DNA from: Elmis aenea
Lineage: Eukaryota; Arthropoda; Insecta; Coleoptera; Elmidae
Assembly (NCBI GenBank): GCA_947652605.1
Contig: OX393579.1
Location: 49,234,970 to 49,298,969, forward strand
Reading direction: 5' to 3'
Length of the DNA stretch: 64,000 nt
The notes under the pieces are model-generated. The model was not told where the DNA came from. It saw nothing but the letters and a program-made list of their open reading frames with translations, and searched no databases. A program made the translations under genes and the position numbers. Within the stretch, counting starts at the first letter, position 1. Each line of letters starts with the position of its first letter. Below, piece by piece: positions 1-10,981 of the stretch.

Positions 1-328
1 AAAAAAACATTTCATGACCCGTCTTAGGGAGAGAATTATGTTTTTACAGTTATTACGTAATATGAGAGGTTTGTTGTTGTTGTTCTGATTCATGAGCATG
101 TTTACTCATGTCAGTTAATAGATGAATTGGTTTTTCATATTTTAAAGAAGTATTGAATTGTATATAGACACTTTAGTCCCCTTGGCTGTGCGTAAATATC
201 AGTTAAAAGTTTTGAAATCGTTCACGATTTTATATCTAGGGTGAACTGCATTTTGTTTTACTATATACGTGAGTTTTTTTCGAAGTTACTTTTATTTTTT
301 TTCTGCACAAATGTATTTATTGAGTATA
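1..328. other. AT-rich flank, no gene seen
   Basis: AT-rich single-copy-looking sequence up to the TA dinucleotide (327-328) that precedes the first foldback element. I see no coding frame, RNA gene or repeat shared with the rest of the window. Confidence 0.5.
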
Positions 329-1308
329 CAGGGTGTTTCTTAAATATTGCAAAACAATTCAGGTGGTGATTCCTTATCGAAAATTAAGGGGGGTCTCTTA
401 GACGTCTCTATTTGGAGTTATACCCCCCTAAAGGGAAGCGATAAAATTAGGTTTTTATTTTATTTCTCAAATTTGGATAAATAAAAAAGAATGATATTAG
501 GTAGACGTTTTACACTTATTAAAAAGTTTCCCATAGTAATATTTTTAATCATCTCCCACCTTCACAGGGTGCTGAAAAGTGCGACCCCTGTTGATTTTTT
601 TATCAGAACTTTTTGGTGGGTTAAAGTTTTGCATTAAAAAACTTTTGCTGAAAAGCTTGATTTATTTAGAAACTTTTTTTATTCTTTAGTTTTTCTCGTA
701 AAACCTATAGTTTTTGAGTAAAAAATAAAATAAATAAACATGAACCAAAATATTCAAAAATAAAACGAATCATTTTGGTGGTTGCCATGGTTTGTTTATG
801 TTGGGTAGAATTAACAGGCCTTAGCATTGTCGCCGCTTAAACGTCGAAATGAATATTACACCTATCACTTCTACCCAACATGAACATAAACAAACCATGG
901 TAACCACCTGTAGGTTTTAAGAGAAAAACTGAAGAATAAAAAAAGTTTCTAAATAAATCAAGCTTTTAAACAAAAGTTTTTTAATGCAAAACTTTAACCC
1001 ACCAAAAAGTTCTGTTAAAAAAACCAACAGGGGTCGCACTTTTCAGTCCCCTGTGAAGGTGGGAGATGATTGAAAATATTACTTTGGATAACCTTTTAAT
1101 AAGTACAAAACATCTACCAAACATCATTCTCCTACATTTATCCAAATTTGAGAAATAAAATAAAAACTTAAATTTTATCGCCCCCCTTTAGGGGGGTGTA
1201 ACTCCGAATAGAGACGCCTAAGGAAAAAATTGTATATGAAAGACCCCTCTTAATTTTCAATAAGGAATCACCACCTGAAGTTTTTTGCAATATTTAAGAA
1301 ACATCTTG
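329..1308. mobile_element. Foldback MITE, family A, copy 1
   Basis: A nearly self-complementary element: the left arm starts CAGGGTGTTTCTTAAAT and the right arm ends with its reverse complement (the outermost bases have drifted to CATCTTG). The arms are about 450 bp and enclose a loop of roughly 85 bp near 790-875. TA flanks both ends (327-328 and 1309-1310), as expected for a TA-targeting element such as the Tc1/mariner superfamily; that assignment is inference because no transposase is present. Other copies lie at 13031, 17414, 27260 and 63761. Confidence 0.85.
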
Positions 1309-1984
1309 TATATAAAAATAGCTTTGCTTTTTATTTAAAAAAAGTCGAGGAAAAAAAATTTCCTTGTAACTAATGCGAATAAAAATCGATTCCATGCAGC
1401 AAATAGCTTATTTTAATTCGCTCTACGAATGAAAATCTTCGTAATTTGTCTTTTAAAACATCCTAAAAAACTCACCGAATATATCATTAAAAATAAAATC
1501 ACGTTATTAAAATAAGTAAATATCTAAATGTGTAATAGGCTAATAGGTATATATTTTATTTTCAATTATCTACAGAAATAATATATTTTTGGTAATCTAC
1601 TAGACTATTTTATCAGTTTTGCATTTTATTCTGGAGTGGTGTTTAATTTTTTTTTCATATAGTATATCATAACACAGATATTATATCGTTGCAAATGCGA
1701 AACGTTTATTAAAAAAAATTCAGTCATTATAGTGGGTAACTAACCGAATATTATTAATTTGTAACTGCATGGTATAATTTAACAACATATGAATAACAAT
1801 TTTTACGAACAAATATTTTATATTAGTTTTGATAGTCTTATGCTGAATAAAATAATACAGCTGTGTACAAGGTCTAGCATTAACTTGTAATACTTTTGGA
1901 TTAATTATTATGAAAAGTAGAAATAAATTTGAAGTAAAAGTTCTAAAAAGTAGAACACGCTTTAAAATCAAAAATATCTTTTAC
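1309..1984. other. AT-rich interval, no gene seen
   Basis: Very AT-rich DNA between family A and the reverse-transcriptase relic. Short open frames occur on both strands but show no recognisable domain and overlap each other, so none is called. Confidence 0.45.
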
Positions 1985-2376
1985 ATTGGCCAGCTGTGGC
2001 ACGTCTCTCTAGTTGCATCCTCCTTCTTCAAGTCAATGTCTCACTTTCTTTTTGTAATTGTTTTCCTCAAACTCTTTTTCCATCCCATTTTTGCGTACCT
2101 GCTTTCTGGCACGGTTAGTAGATGTTCCAGGCATGTTAATTGGTTTGTCTCTTTTTTTTCCCTTTATGTCCTAGGCTCTTATAAATTAGTCTACATCCTT
2201 CTATTCTTCTCAAAAAACTCATCTCCTGCGTCTGTATCCTCTGTTTTTACTTTTTTGCCCAAGTTTATGAACTGTAAGTAAGAATTGGTACATACACTGC
2301 TTTCTTAATGTATCTGTCCATACCCTCAGATTTAGTTGCAAGTCTTTTTTTTTTTTTAAATTTTAGCTTATAGCAC

Positions 2377-3268
2377 TAGGGATTGTAAATTTACCGACTT
2401 TTTGAATTACCGGTAATTCGGTAAAACTGTCAATCAAAACCAGTTTACCGGTAATTTACTGGTAAACCATATCATTATATATATATTTATATTATATTGT
2501 TTCTTTTTGGATTTTTGCGGTTACTAACATTTTTAATAGTCTCCCCTATAGTGAGAGCTTGCCGAAACGTCGAGCCAATTTAAATATTATCCGGATAAAC
2601 TCCGAAAACCATATTAAAAATTAATACATTTATATACATTTATTTATTATGGAACTGATTGAGATAGTTGAAGCCTAAACTATCCCAATCAGTTTCATAC
2701 AATATATCAGTAATATTTTTTTATGTAATATTAATATAATACAATATAAAATAACAATATATAATATATAAAATAAAAATATTACAAAATATATAATCCA
2801 GCATTACAAAAAACACATGAAAATAAAACTATTCTGAACATAAAATATAAAATGATATAACATAAAATATGTTGTGAAACTATTAACAATATTTTTTATT
2901 TTAAACTTTTTTTAAAAAATAAGCACGTAGGAAACATAATTTATCTAAACTATCTTCTCCTAATTGCGACCTAATTTTTGTACAAAATAATCTAGCCGCG
3001 GAAAAAGCTTTTTCGGATTCTACTACACTTGTTGGTCGAGTAGTGAATAAACAATCATATGCCATTTGTACATTTTCCCCTTATTTTTTCTCTTTGAAAA
3101 TACGTCATTTTTTTCAATTATTTGATTTAGATTTTTATCATGATTAGAAAGATATTGTAAAATTACCGGAATTACCGGTAAAAAAACTGGTAAATTACCG
3201 GTAAAATTTGAAGAGCATTTTTTGCGATTTACCGGTAAACCGATTTACCGGTATTATTACAATCCCTA
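2377..3268. mobile_element. Internally deleted hAT element with ACCGGTAA subterminal repeats
   Basis: Inverted termini TAGGGATTGTAAAT (left) and ATTACAATCCCTA (right) are flanked by 8-bp repeats TATAGCAC (2369-2376) and AATAGCAC (3269-3276), seven of eight matching; an 8-bp duplication is the hAT hallmark. Both ends are full of ACCGGTAA-type subterminal repeats (about 2395-2470 and 3155-3255), which are probable transposase-binding sites by analogy with other hATs. The interior keeps only the end of a transposase on the minus strand. Confidence 0.85.
2901..3065 (-). pseudogene. hAT transposase C-terminus (hATC dimerisation block)
   Basis: Fifty-four codons from ATG (3063-3065) to TAA (2901-2903) on the minus strand. 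The translation contains PTSVVESEKAFSAARLF followed by CTKIRSQLGEDSLDKL and CFLRAYFLKK, which is the hATC block through which hAT transposases dimerise; the pattern T-S-V-E-S-E-(R/K)-A-F-S is diagnostic of the family. There is no room for the BED zinc finger or the DDE catalytic core, so this is a stub left by internal deletion, not a working enzyme. The Met is just the first in the surviving frame; the natural protein would be over 500 residues. It lies inside the hAT element with matching termini, so it probably belongs to that element. No stop interrupts the stub, suggesting modest age. Confidence 0.8.
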
Positions 3269-3490
3269 AATAGCACCACATCATCTGCCAAGGCCAGTTC
3301 TGTTAAAGATATTGGTTTCAGTTTATTCCATACCCAGTAGACTTTCTTTGTATTTTCTTTGCACTCCTTAATAATTTATCCATTAGTATTATAAAAAACA
3401 GTGCTTGAAGTGCCTCGCTGTTGTACTTCACTGTTTACTTGAATTCCTGTCAACTCTTGTGGGTCGAACGTAATTTCTACTCCTCTTATA

Positions 3491-4923
3491 TTAAAAATTA
3501 AAAATATTTTTGATTAAATTGCTGTAAGATAAAATAATAACTTTTTATTTTAAAATCATTTTCCATTTCTGATAGTACAGTATGTAGAATTACAGGGTTG
3601 TGTTAGACCTTGTAAATCGTTAACGCAGCAGAATTTTGTAACATAAGAATTAATTTCCAAAGATTTTGTGAATTAATTGAAGGCAATGCGACAGTTTTTA
3701 TTTATATACATTTTTTCCTTATATCTACCATTTAACACCGAATTTTTTGGTGCTGAGCTGAAAGAAACATAGAACTGACTTTAATTTAAAAGTTACCAAC
3801 CATTAGAACATACTTTAAATTTTTGATTGGCCTAGCTTACATAAGCTATATTTTTGTAAACCATTTTGAGGGCCGCTGAAGAAATGCCTTGTCCAATTGT
3901 TACTTTATTTTTTACTTAAACAAAAGTTTTCTGAGAAACGACAATAGATGTGAAATTTATTTAGTGTTTTGTTTTAATAAGTGACTGTCATCCTATTAGC
4001 TTCATTTGTTTTTAGCTAGTAGATAATTATTGAGAATATGACCATGATAATGCTTGAACATTAGCATGAACCAGCGGTTTTATCTTAAACGATATTTAAA
4101 TTTAGTTCTATTGTCTTAATGCCAGAAGCTGTCGGTGTATTTTAATTTTTTTTTAGAGCGTCTATAATTGCAGATGTTATTCAGTAGTCGAATTTACACA
4201 CTTGTTGAAAAATTTGCACGTTGTTGAAAGTTAAATGAAATTTTAAACTACCCCCACCTAATAAAGAATATTTATAGAAAATAATCATTAACACTTGAAG
4301 TACTTACTGATATGAAAACTTTGGGAATAACGATAATTAGTTAGTCGAATGAATACAAATCCGTTCTGATCGTTGTTGTCGAAGGATTTTATCGCTACAA
4401 TAAATAATATTTTAATTATATTTTTTATTCAGGTCGTATTTATAATTTATTGCTTGTTTTTTTTTTAAGTTGTATTTCAGATAAGGTACCAATATTCAGT
4501 ATGATTTTCGTCGAAGTCTTAATTTCACGTCACACTTTTAATAATAATTTTACTGTTAATTAATGTAAGAGGTATCATTACTTGTCCATTTGTGCTTGAT
4601 ATTTTTGTTGTTTTAACTTTTGAGTGATATTATGGTTAAAATGTCCAAGAATGGGAGCATGAACGATTTAAAGTAATTTTGTGTACTTTTATTTAGTTTC
4701 AATAAGTTATAACTAGTCACAATAAATAATTCTTCCATTTAGCTAGAACTTCTAGAAACTCCAGTGCCTAATTTAAACTTGATATACATACTAATGTATA
4801 TACATTGTAAATATCATTATGTACAAATTCATAATACATATTAAAGGAATTAATCGAGTTTTATTTGAGTTGGTATTTTTTATAGTTAAGTTGTTTTATT
4901 TTGGGCAGTTTAATTTGCTTATA
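3491..4923. other. Intergenic DNA, no gene seen
   Basis: About 1.4 kb of AT-rich sequence without a recognisable frame, RNA gene or copy of another repeat in the window. Homopolymer T tracts are common. Confidence 0.45.
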
Positions 4924-5030
4924 CAGGGTGCTTATAAAAGGAACTTATGCAACCAACTTAGTACATTGATTCAAAGAAATGCTTACTCAGTTGGTAAAAA
5001 AATGGGTTGCCTCTAGTGATGACCTAGCAA
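4924..5030 (+). repeat. Single CAGGGTG-type element tip
   Basis: After TA (4922-4923) the sequence begins CAGGGTGCTTATAAAAGG, the same class of terminus as the foldback families, but I find no matching inverted end downstream. It is probably a truncated or one-ended remnant. The short open frame across it (4819-5016) shows no domain. Confidence 0.4.
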
Positions 5031-6276
5031 ACTAAACCAAATTTTTGTGTAAAATGGGATTGTACAAAAGTTGCATGATTATGGTCGTATAAAACTCCCA
5101 GTGCTTTTTTTTATACCTATGGGTATATCCAAGCTTTTTTTAACAGGTGTGCTTGGAGTAGAAAGAAAAACTTAGAGGAAAAATACAGGAGTTTGGTTGT
5201 TTTTGTTATCTAACAAAAACGTCGCGAGTCCAGCTTTGTAACAATGTAAGTTTTATAAGTTTGGCAACTGTTAAGCCTTTTTTTAAATAAAGGACAGTTA
5301 TTGCAAAAAAGTGTTTGTTTACTAATAAAAATAAAGGCTTATGGAAAAAGCTATGATTAAATAAAATGAGTAGTAACTAACTGTTTTTTAATTCCATTTT
5401 AGTGAAACTTCCATGGATATTTGCAAGAATGTTTCCATAGTAACGATTTTCATGTTAATAAATAACTTTTTCAGTAGAAAATGTGAATTTAACTGAAAAA
5501 AAAAACATAAAAAAGAACTAAATCTGCCGAAGAATGACCTAAAATACTTTTTCTTTTCAGTTTTGAATATTTAGATAACTCTTTGTAGTAAAATCTTCAT
5601 TAAGCAAACGAATTGGAGGTAGGTGTCCCCATAAAATTCAAATATCTGTAAATTGGCGGCTTTACGAAAGTCTTAAATAACAAATTATATACGAAATTCG
5701 TTTTCCGACGCTTCGCTCATACGACGGTTGTTAATTGCGAACTTGTTCCGAATTTGCGATATTCGATTCGCCGGAACGACACTTTTGTGACATGATAAAT
5801 TGTTGAAAATGAATTTTACTAGCGTATGGTGAAATTGCTTGCAATTGTGTTTATTTTAGTTATAAATGCTTTATTTGTATTGTTTATGCACGTATAACGA
5901 TTGCTGTGCAAAACGTGCATCGAAAAAGAAAAAAGTCAGTGCTTCGCAACTGACGATTTCTGGATTATATTCAACAAATTAAGAAAAACATTGATTTAAA
6001 AAAAAAATTACATATTTTTTATCAAAAATACATAAAAATAAATCATTCCCTGTTTGTTAACAATAACAGTAGCCAATCGTTGTAATAATACGGTCAATTG
6101 GCAATTCAGGCATATTACTTGGGGAAGTCCCGACCGATTTGTTTTGTCTTGATCGCTATGTATTTTAAAAGAATTTAAAAATGACCTCTTTTGTTTTTAA
6201 TTAAAATAATTTCAGTACATAAATGCTTTTAATAATGACTTGATGTAAAATAAAAGTAGATACATTTTCAAACATA
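5031..6276. other. Intergenic DNA with a short CpG-containing patch
   Basis: Mostly AT-rich. A patch near 5690-5780 is richer in CpG and in short CGAA/TTCG words than its surroundings, and 5885-5925 contains a small inverted repeat around CACGT. No coding frame is recognised. Confidence 0.35.
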
Positions 6277-6640
6277 CAGGGTGGTCCAAATTCGATGGGA
6301 TTGCATGGGTATCTCGGTTAATATTTAAGATAGAGAAATGGTTAAATTACCAAGTATGTGCACTTTTTTTGAGACAAACCCAGAACCGTTTTCAAAAATA
6401 TTCTATCATTTTCGTTTTTCGAGTTATTGAATAAAAAGTGTTTTTTTTTGTCATATTAATAATGTGTCATATCTTCGTTATTGTTGTAAATATCGAAAAT
6501 ATTTATGAATATTATTTTTAGATATTTTTGTTTAATTTAATTATACTAAAAACAAATTTTTTACGTTTGCCGTTATAAAGTTATGACACAAACTTAGGAG
6601 TATCTTTTTTTAATTGTGAGGGATAGTTGGCTATGGCCTA
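6277..6640 (+). repeat. CAGGGTGGTCC element, left end only
   Basis: TA (6275-6276) then CAGGGTGGTCCAAATTCG. The body, with phrases about a level of AT-richness typical of these MITEs, runs towards family B but its right terminus is not found. A solo terminus of similar wording in the opposite orientation is at about 60197-60209. Confidence 0.4.
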
Positions 6641-6675
6641 TTTAAATTCCTTATTTTTTTCTCATTCCAAATATA

Positions 6676-7305
6676 CAGGGTGTGTAAAAATTGGCGGAAG
6701 CGCTACACGTGGCGATGTTCTTCGTAAAATTTTAAGTCGAAAATCAATACAAAAATGTTGTACCATGCTTGCTGTGTCTGCAAGAGGTCCTCAAAGTTTT
6801 GACATTTAGTCCTTTAATACGCGTTATTATTTAATACTTGCAAATGAAAAAGCTGCAATTTGGAATAAAAATAAATTTCGAATAGTATTTTTTCCTAGAT
6901 ATTGTGTTCTTCCTTTCAAAAATTGGTGTTGAAAATATGTAAATCACTGATTTGAATGAAAATAATACATATGGCAACATTGTCATTAGCTGTCAAGCTG
7001 TCATCTATGTTTTTCTCGTAATTATTTCTAGTTTGTGTTAGACGATACCTAAAAGTTTGCAGCTATGTTTACGAACTGAAGGCTTTTAGTTCGAACAAAA
7101 ATTGTAAATACCTAAGTAAAAATTGCTGAAAAAAAAATGTCCAAACGCAAATCAATGTATGCAATGTTATCAATTTTTTTTTCTTTAAATGGTTTCTGAG
7201 GCCATAGGAAGCATGGTACAACATTTTCGTATTAAGATTTTCGACTTGGAATTTTACGAAGAACATCGCCACGTGTAGCGCTTCCGCCAATTTTTACACA
7301 CCCTG
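6676..7305. mobile_element. Foldback MITE, family B
   Basis: TA-flanked (6674-6675, 7306-7307) element with inverted ends CAGGGTGTGTAAAAATTG. The arms are about 125 bp and match closely through the CGCTACACGTGGCGATG block; the centre is not palindromic. Frames at 6627-6809 (+) and 7069-7290 (-) translate the two arms and are therefore mirror images of each other, not genes. No transposase. Confidence 0.85.
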
Positions 7306-7589
7306 TATAAGGGTTGATGTATTTATTTATAATAATACGCAAGTTACGAAGGTTTTTCTGTTTTTTTTTTGTTTTTAGGAAAATCATAGACTGAAAACAA
7401 AAAAAAAACGTTTAAATTTGTTGTTGAGATAAACATAAATTTTTTTGAACTTAAGATAAACAGCAATATACTACATAATTGCTGATTCCGACTATGTTGT
7501 TGTTATCTTCTTATGTTGAAATACTTACAATGTTTATCTCAACAACTAATTAAAAAACAATTTACTTTTGCGAATATTTTTAAAATCGT
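7306..7589. other. AT-rich interval, no gene seen
   Basis: Low-complexity A and T runs; nothing recognised. Confidence 0.4.
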
Positions 7590-7735
7590 TAAAATCTAGT
7601 GTCGTATGAATTGTTTTCCATCTTAAAATTAGTTTTAGGTCATCCAACAACTTTTATCAAGAATAAAATTTTCTGAGAAATCATCAATAAAAAACTTTTC
7701 CAATTGTTGCAGACTTTTTGAATGACGCTGTGGAT
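7590..7735 (+). repeat. Dispersed repeat J, copy 1
   Basis: Shares the words AGTGTCGTATGAATT, then a TTTTAAA...TTAGTTT block, CAACTTTTATC and ACTTTTTGAA with 33215-33372 in the same order and orientation. The copies are clearly diverged. Boundaries and class are unknown. Confidence 0.45.
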
Positions 7736-7962
7736 CTTTAGATCCTAAAATTAAAAATTATTGTGTAATTTTACAAAGTATATCTATCAGAATGCGTCTC
7801 TAACAAAAAAAAAGTCCTGTAGCGACTTTATTTCTCCCTGATCTATAAGAAGCCAAAAGGCAATTTTTTCGGCGTATTTTACTTGCGGTTTCTTAGGCGG
7901 GTGGAAGTAAAACGTGCATTTAATTCATATGTGACGTGTGACGTTGAATCGTGAAAATAAAT

Positions 7963-8030
7963 AAAGTTTGATTTAAATCATGATTTTAATTTAAAACAAT
8001 CAGCTGATTTAAATCAAGCCAACCCTAATT
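7963..8030. repeat. Fragment of the TTTAAATCA hAT family
   Basis: Contains the same TGATTTAAATCA word cluster and a closing CCAACCCTAATTT as the intact hAT at 15677-16907, whose right end reads CAACCCTG. Only this end segment is present. Confidence 0.4.
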
Positions 8031-8230
8031 TACCCTAATTTTGACTCATTTAAGCAACTCTTATCGTTGACATGATCCCCATGTTGTGCATGATAACTGG
8101 GACATCCTGTATACTTTTTATTTGAGTAGCGTAAAATAACGCACGTTGTGTTTAGTTTAACCGATTTCTTTCTTATCGTTTAGGATAAGTGAGATTCCAA
8201 GGCTGAGACTCAGTTTGACACACCCTGTAT
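8031..8230. repeat. Two right-hand CAGGGTG-type termini
   Basis: GGGACATCCTGTATAC near 8099-8114 and GACACACCCTGTATTTAC near 8217-8234 are right ends of two different TA-targeting elements facing the same way. Neither has an obvious left partner here. Confidence 0.4.
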
Positions 8231-8491
8231 TTACTCTATTACCAAAGCCATGATAAAGTATATTGGACTATCAGTAACTTCCAATAGTTATAATTTCTGG
8301 TTCAATAATCCAGCTTCGTTTAAGTTTCGATAATTTTGAATGATTAGATTTCTGTCCTGTTGTTGACATCATCTTCAGGTACGTGAGCTATATTGACTCC
8401 GGAGGGCATATTATTTTTTCAAAAAGTTATTGTTAAAAAAGTACAGTATTAAGTGTGTAGAATCTAACTGGCAATAAAACTTGTCGCGGCG
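8231..8491. other. Short interval, no gene seen
   Basis: AT-rich sequence without recognised features. Confidence 0.35.
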
Positions 8492-8540
8492 CAGAGCCGG
8501 TCATAGAGGTTGCGGGGTTGTGTGCAAAAAAATCGCGAAC
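8492..8540 (+). repeat. hAT-like terminus CAGAGCCGGT
   Basis: CAGAGCCGGTCATAGAGGTT followed by GCGGGGTTGTGTG matches, in reverse, the end at 31740-31798 (which reads CACACACGGCCCCGC then CCGGCTCTG). The CAGNG start and G/C-rich end resemble hAT MITEs. Only one end is visible at each site. Confidence 0.4.
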
Positions 8541-8984
8541 AAAGAAGTTCTAAAAATATTTGTTAATAAGTGAACAATTTTAATGCATTCCTAACATATT
8601 TATTATTACCTATTTTTTAATTAAATCCCTTTAATAGTAATTTCATGCGGTTTACTTACGTGCTTCCAAGGAAAAACAGACAAAGACAATTATTTACCAT
8701 GCCGATTAGGATTTGTTTTAAATAAAATATTTGTTTTTGTCATTTTTCACAACAATTGTTTCAAAAAAGTCTCAAGTGTTATACATTGTCGAATTCAGAA
8801 AAAAATGCTCTACAAATTGGCGTTAAAATCAGATATAGCTTCCATAAGAAAAAATTGACCTGATGATGGTTTTAAAAAAACGAAACGTCGCACGGAAAAT
8901 ATAATTGGGGATTCTGATTCCTTGCAAAAAGTGGCCTTAAAAAAGTTTTTACAGAAATGAAATTCGACATCAAATGAAAACGTT
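8541..8984. other. Interval with a Penelope-like 3' motif
   Basis: AT-rich; no gene. Near 8858-8890 the words CCTGATGATGG and CGAAACGTCGCAC occur in an order often seen downstream of Penelope-like retroelement frames; compare GGTCGAAACGTCAAC after the frame at 51616-52266. The match is short. Confidence 0.3.
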
Positions 8985-9178
8985 ACGGGCAAAAAACAAA
9001 AATCCCTTTATTACCTTTTTCCCTATATCTCAAAAACTAAATGAGCTAGATAAGTTCTGTTTGCATCGAATTATTAAGCACCTGAATATACAACTTTGCC
9101 CTAATTTAACCGAAGTCGCAACTCTTACCGTTTACGAGATCCCCATAGTGGCCCTCGAAAAACGAGAACCCTGTATTG
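8985..9178 (-). repeat. Family C fragment, reversed
   Basis: Reading the minus strand from 9178, an ACAGGGTTCTCGTT end is followed by GGCCACTATGGGGATCTCG and TAAACGGTAAGAGTT, matching family C at 11984 and 24945. It stops within about 190 bp. The plus-strand frame 8974-9207 overlaps this repeat and is not called as a gene. Confidence 0.5.
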
Positions 9179-9293
9179 TTTTAATTTGCAAAAATAATAC
9201 CGACTAATTCGGGGCATGGTAATGGTGCAATTGGAAATTGATCTGGGGGCGCTACACACAAAAAGTGAGTTGTAAGAAAGAGTTGCGGAGGTC

Positions 9294-9642
9294 CAGGGGC
9301 GTGTAACAGCGCCATAGGCAAAATATTAGAAGATTTTCCCACAATATTTGCAATATCTCTTGTGTTTCCCTAGCCACTAAAGGTAGAGTAATACAAATTG
9401 CTAATGCCAATAATTAATTGGGTTTCAGTTCCAGCAGTTTAGTTCAAATGATTTAAAAAAGATATTTTAAGATGATATTCTACATATAAAATATTAAAAT
9501 TTGGTATACTACCGAAATACTCCATTTATCATAATTTATTAGAAATAAAGTGACATACATTTATATAATTATAATTTTAGTTCTTTTCGAATTTTCGGGA
9601 GGGGATTTAACCCTCCAATCCCCGCCGTTGCGTACGCCACTG
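9294..9642. repeat. Possible hAT MITE ending CGTACGCCACTG
   Basis: The right end GCGTACGCCACTG (9630-9642), preceded by a G/C-rich GGGGATTTAACCCTCC stretch, is typical of hAT MITEs. A candidate left end CAGGGGCGTGTAAC lies at 9294. The 8-bp flanks (CGGAGGTC and ACCAGCGC) do not match, so either the left end is wrong or the element is rearranged. Confidence 0.4.
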
Positions 9643-10105
9643 ACCAGCGCAAGGTCGGACTATTTGCGCGATGTGCGGTGCACACCCTGCACCACCCTTT
9701 CGCCGGCTCTGCCGCACCGGTATGCGGATTTAAGAATCGATTGGCTCAGCGATGCCCGGGCGACTAGCTAGAGTATGGTGGGTGGTCTATAATCTAGGCG
9801 TGTTAATCGATGTTTCGAGCGATCAAGGTATTTGGCGCAGGTAAAAGGGTCGAATTCGCGCAGCTCGTGGCAGTTTAAGAGTAGTACTTAGTAGAACAGG
9901 TGGTGAGCATCGAGGTGTGTTGTTTATAGTGTTTATATGCGCGAATGTAGTGAAATTTCATAACAACAAACGGTTTTACTGTGAAATGGTGTACCAGTAA
10001 GATAAATGTTTATTGTTATTTGGTAGTGAAGACTTGGACAATGAGTAACAGCTCCCACCAAAAAGGGTGAAAGCCGTTTTAAGGATTTTTTAACTTAACA
10101 GGTGA
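9643..10105 (+). promoter_or_regulatory. Candidate host promoter / non-coding first exon
   Basis: From 9643 to about 9960 the sequence is much richer in G, C and CpG than anywhere else of this length in the window, contains the inverted CCAAT word GATTGGCTCAG (about 9738-9748), and shows no repeat shared elsewhere. Downstream, ACAG|GTGAGA at about 10099-10107 fits an animal 5' splice site. No coding frame is present, so if real this would be a transcription start and untranslated exon whose gene extends beyond this window. This is inference from composition and two short signals. Confidence 0.3.
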
Positions 10106-10954
10106 GATTTAATATAATTTATATGAAAGTTTTAAGACTTTAAATCAACAGGTGCAGCCAAACCATTTCGTAATTGGAACATAACTCTTGCTTTATTTAT
10201 ATATTGCATGTGTGCAATTACACTTTTGTTGTACCTTTACAAATATGTTATTTGAATTTGTTTATGCACTAGTTCACTCGGGTTAACTATTTACCAGTGT
10301 ACTTTCGTGTACAATTAAAGGTTTGCCATTTCGTCGTGCCTAATAGATATTTTATGTATACTTATTACGTTTTTTTTTTTTAATGGCCCGGTTGTCGTCT
10401 TATAACTTGCATTTAAGAAGGGTCAATAACATTAGGTAGCTATTTACAGCAAATTTTTTTAAAACGCCTTTGATTACATACATTAACGTAGGTTAAAGCA
10501 CAAACTAGATTAAATTACTCGCGAATGCTTATTTTTTGACCTCTTTTAGTTTAACTCGACTGCATGTGCATTTTTTGCCCTCTTGGCTATTCTATTGAAG
10601 TTATTGTTAAGTGTACCCATTTTCTGAAAGTCGCTCTTAATGGACTAATTTTTCAATTGAATAGCACAGAGAAATATTAATGAGAAAGCATCATTACTGC
10701 ATTATTACAGCATGCAAGTGCGATTTGCGTTTTTTTTTAAGAGTGCATAATTGCATATTATGTAATAAAAATATCACCACGTCCGTTGCTAATTTTCTAT
10801 AATTATCTGAAAGTTGATGACCAACTTATTCGTGTTGTTAATTTAATAACTTAGTATTCACTCTCAGGCTTACGAAGCACAGTATTTATGTTTTAATTGA
10901 AATATTTTTTCCTCTGAAACAAAAAGATAAAGGACTATGCAACTACAAAACCAA
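10106..10954. other. Interval downstream of the GC-rich block, no gene seen
   Basis: AT-rich DNA without recognisable repeats or frames; it could be intron if the upstream block is a first exon. Confidence 0.35.
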
Positions 10955-10981
10955 CAGGGTGCTCCTTTCCGGACCACCCTG
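10955..10981. repeat. 27-bp pair of fused CAGGGTG termini
   Basis: CAGGGTGCTCCTTTCCGG runs straight into ACCACCCTG: two element tips face each other with nothing between. The right side is followed by TA. It looks like an element deleted down to its ends, or the join of two tips. Confidence 0.5.

Larger units (their letters stand above)
1985..3490 (-). pseudogene. Non-LTR reverse transcriptase relic, split by a hAT element
   Basis: Minus-strand remains of a LINE reverse transcriptase, the enzyme that copies the element's RNA at the target site. Right of the hAT insertion (3269-3490) the frame gives the segment before the active site, ending in ALADDVVL (3271-3294), a form of the catalytic YxDD motif with Leu-Ala in place of Tyr-x. 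Left of it (1985-2340) the sequence gives pieces typical of the C-terminal thumb region, VPILTYSS near 2280-2310 and MSFLRRIEGC near 2190-2230. Much of the protein between these blocks is missing, and frames shift and stop often, so it is dead. The clade is uncertain; the C-terminal wording resembles elements usually annotated as endonuclease-reverse transcriptase. It looks older than the hAT that interrupts it. Confidence 0.65.

Noticed and set aside
6627..7290. Two frames of 60 and 73 codons on opposite strands
   Set aside because: They translate the two arms of foldback B and are mirror images in DNA; no protein domain.
8858..8890. Possible hammerhead ribozyme (CTGATGA ... GAAAC)
   Set aside because: The bases between CTGATGA and GAAA do not make a closing pair next to the core, and no cleavage-site stem is visible.
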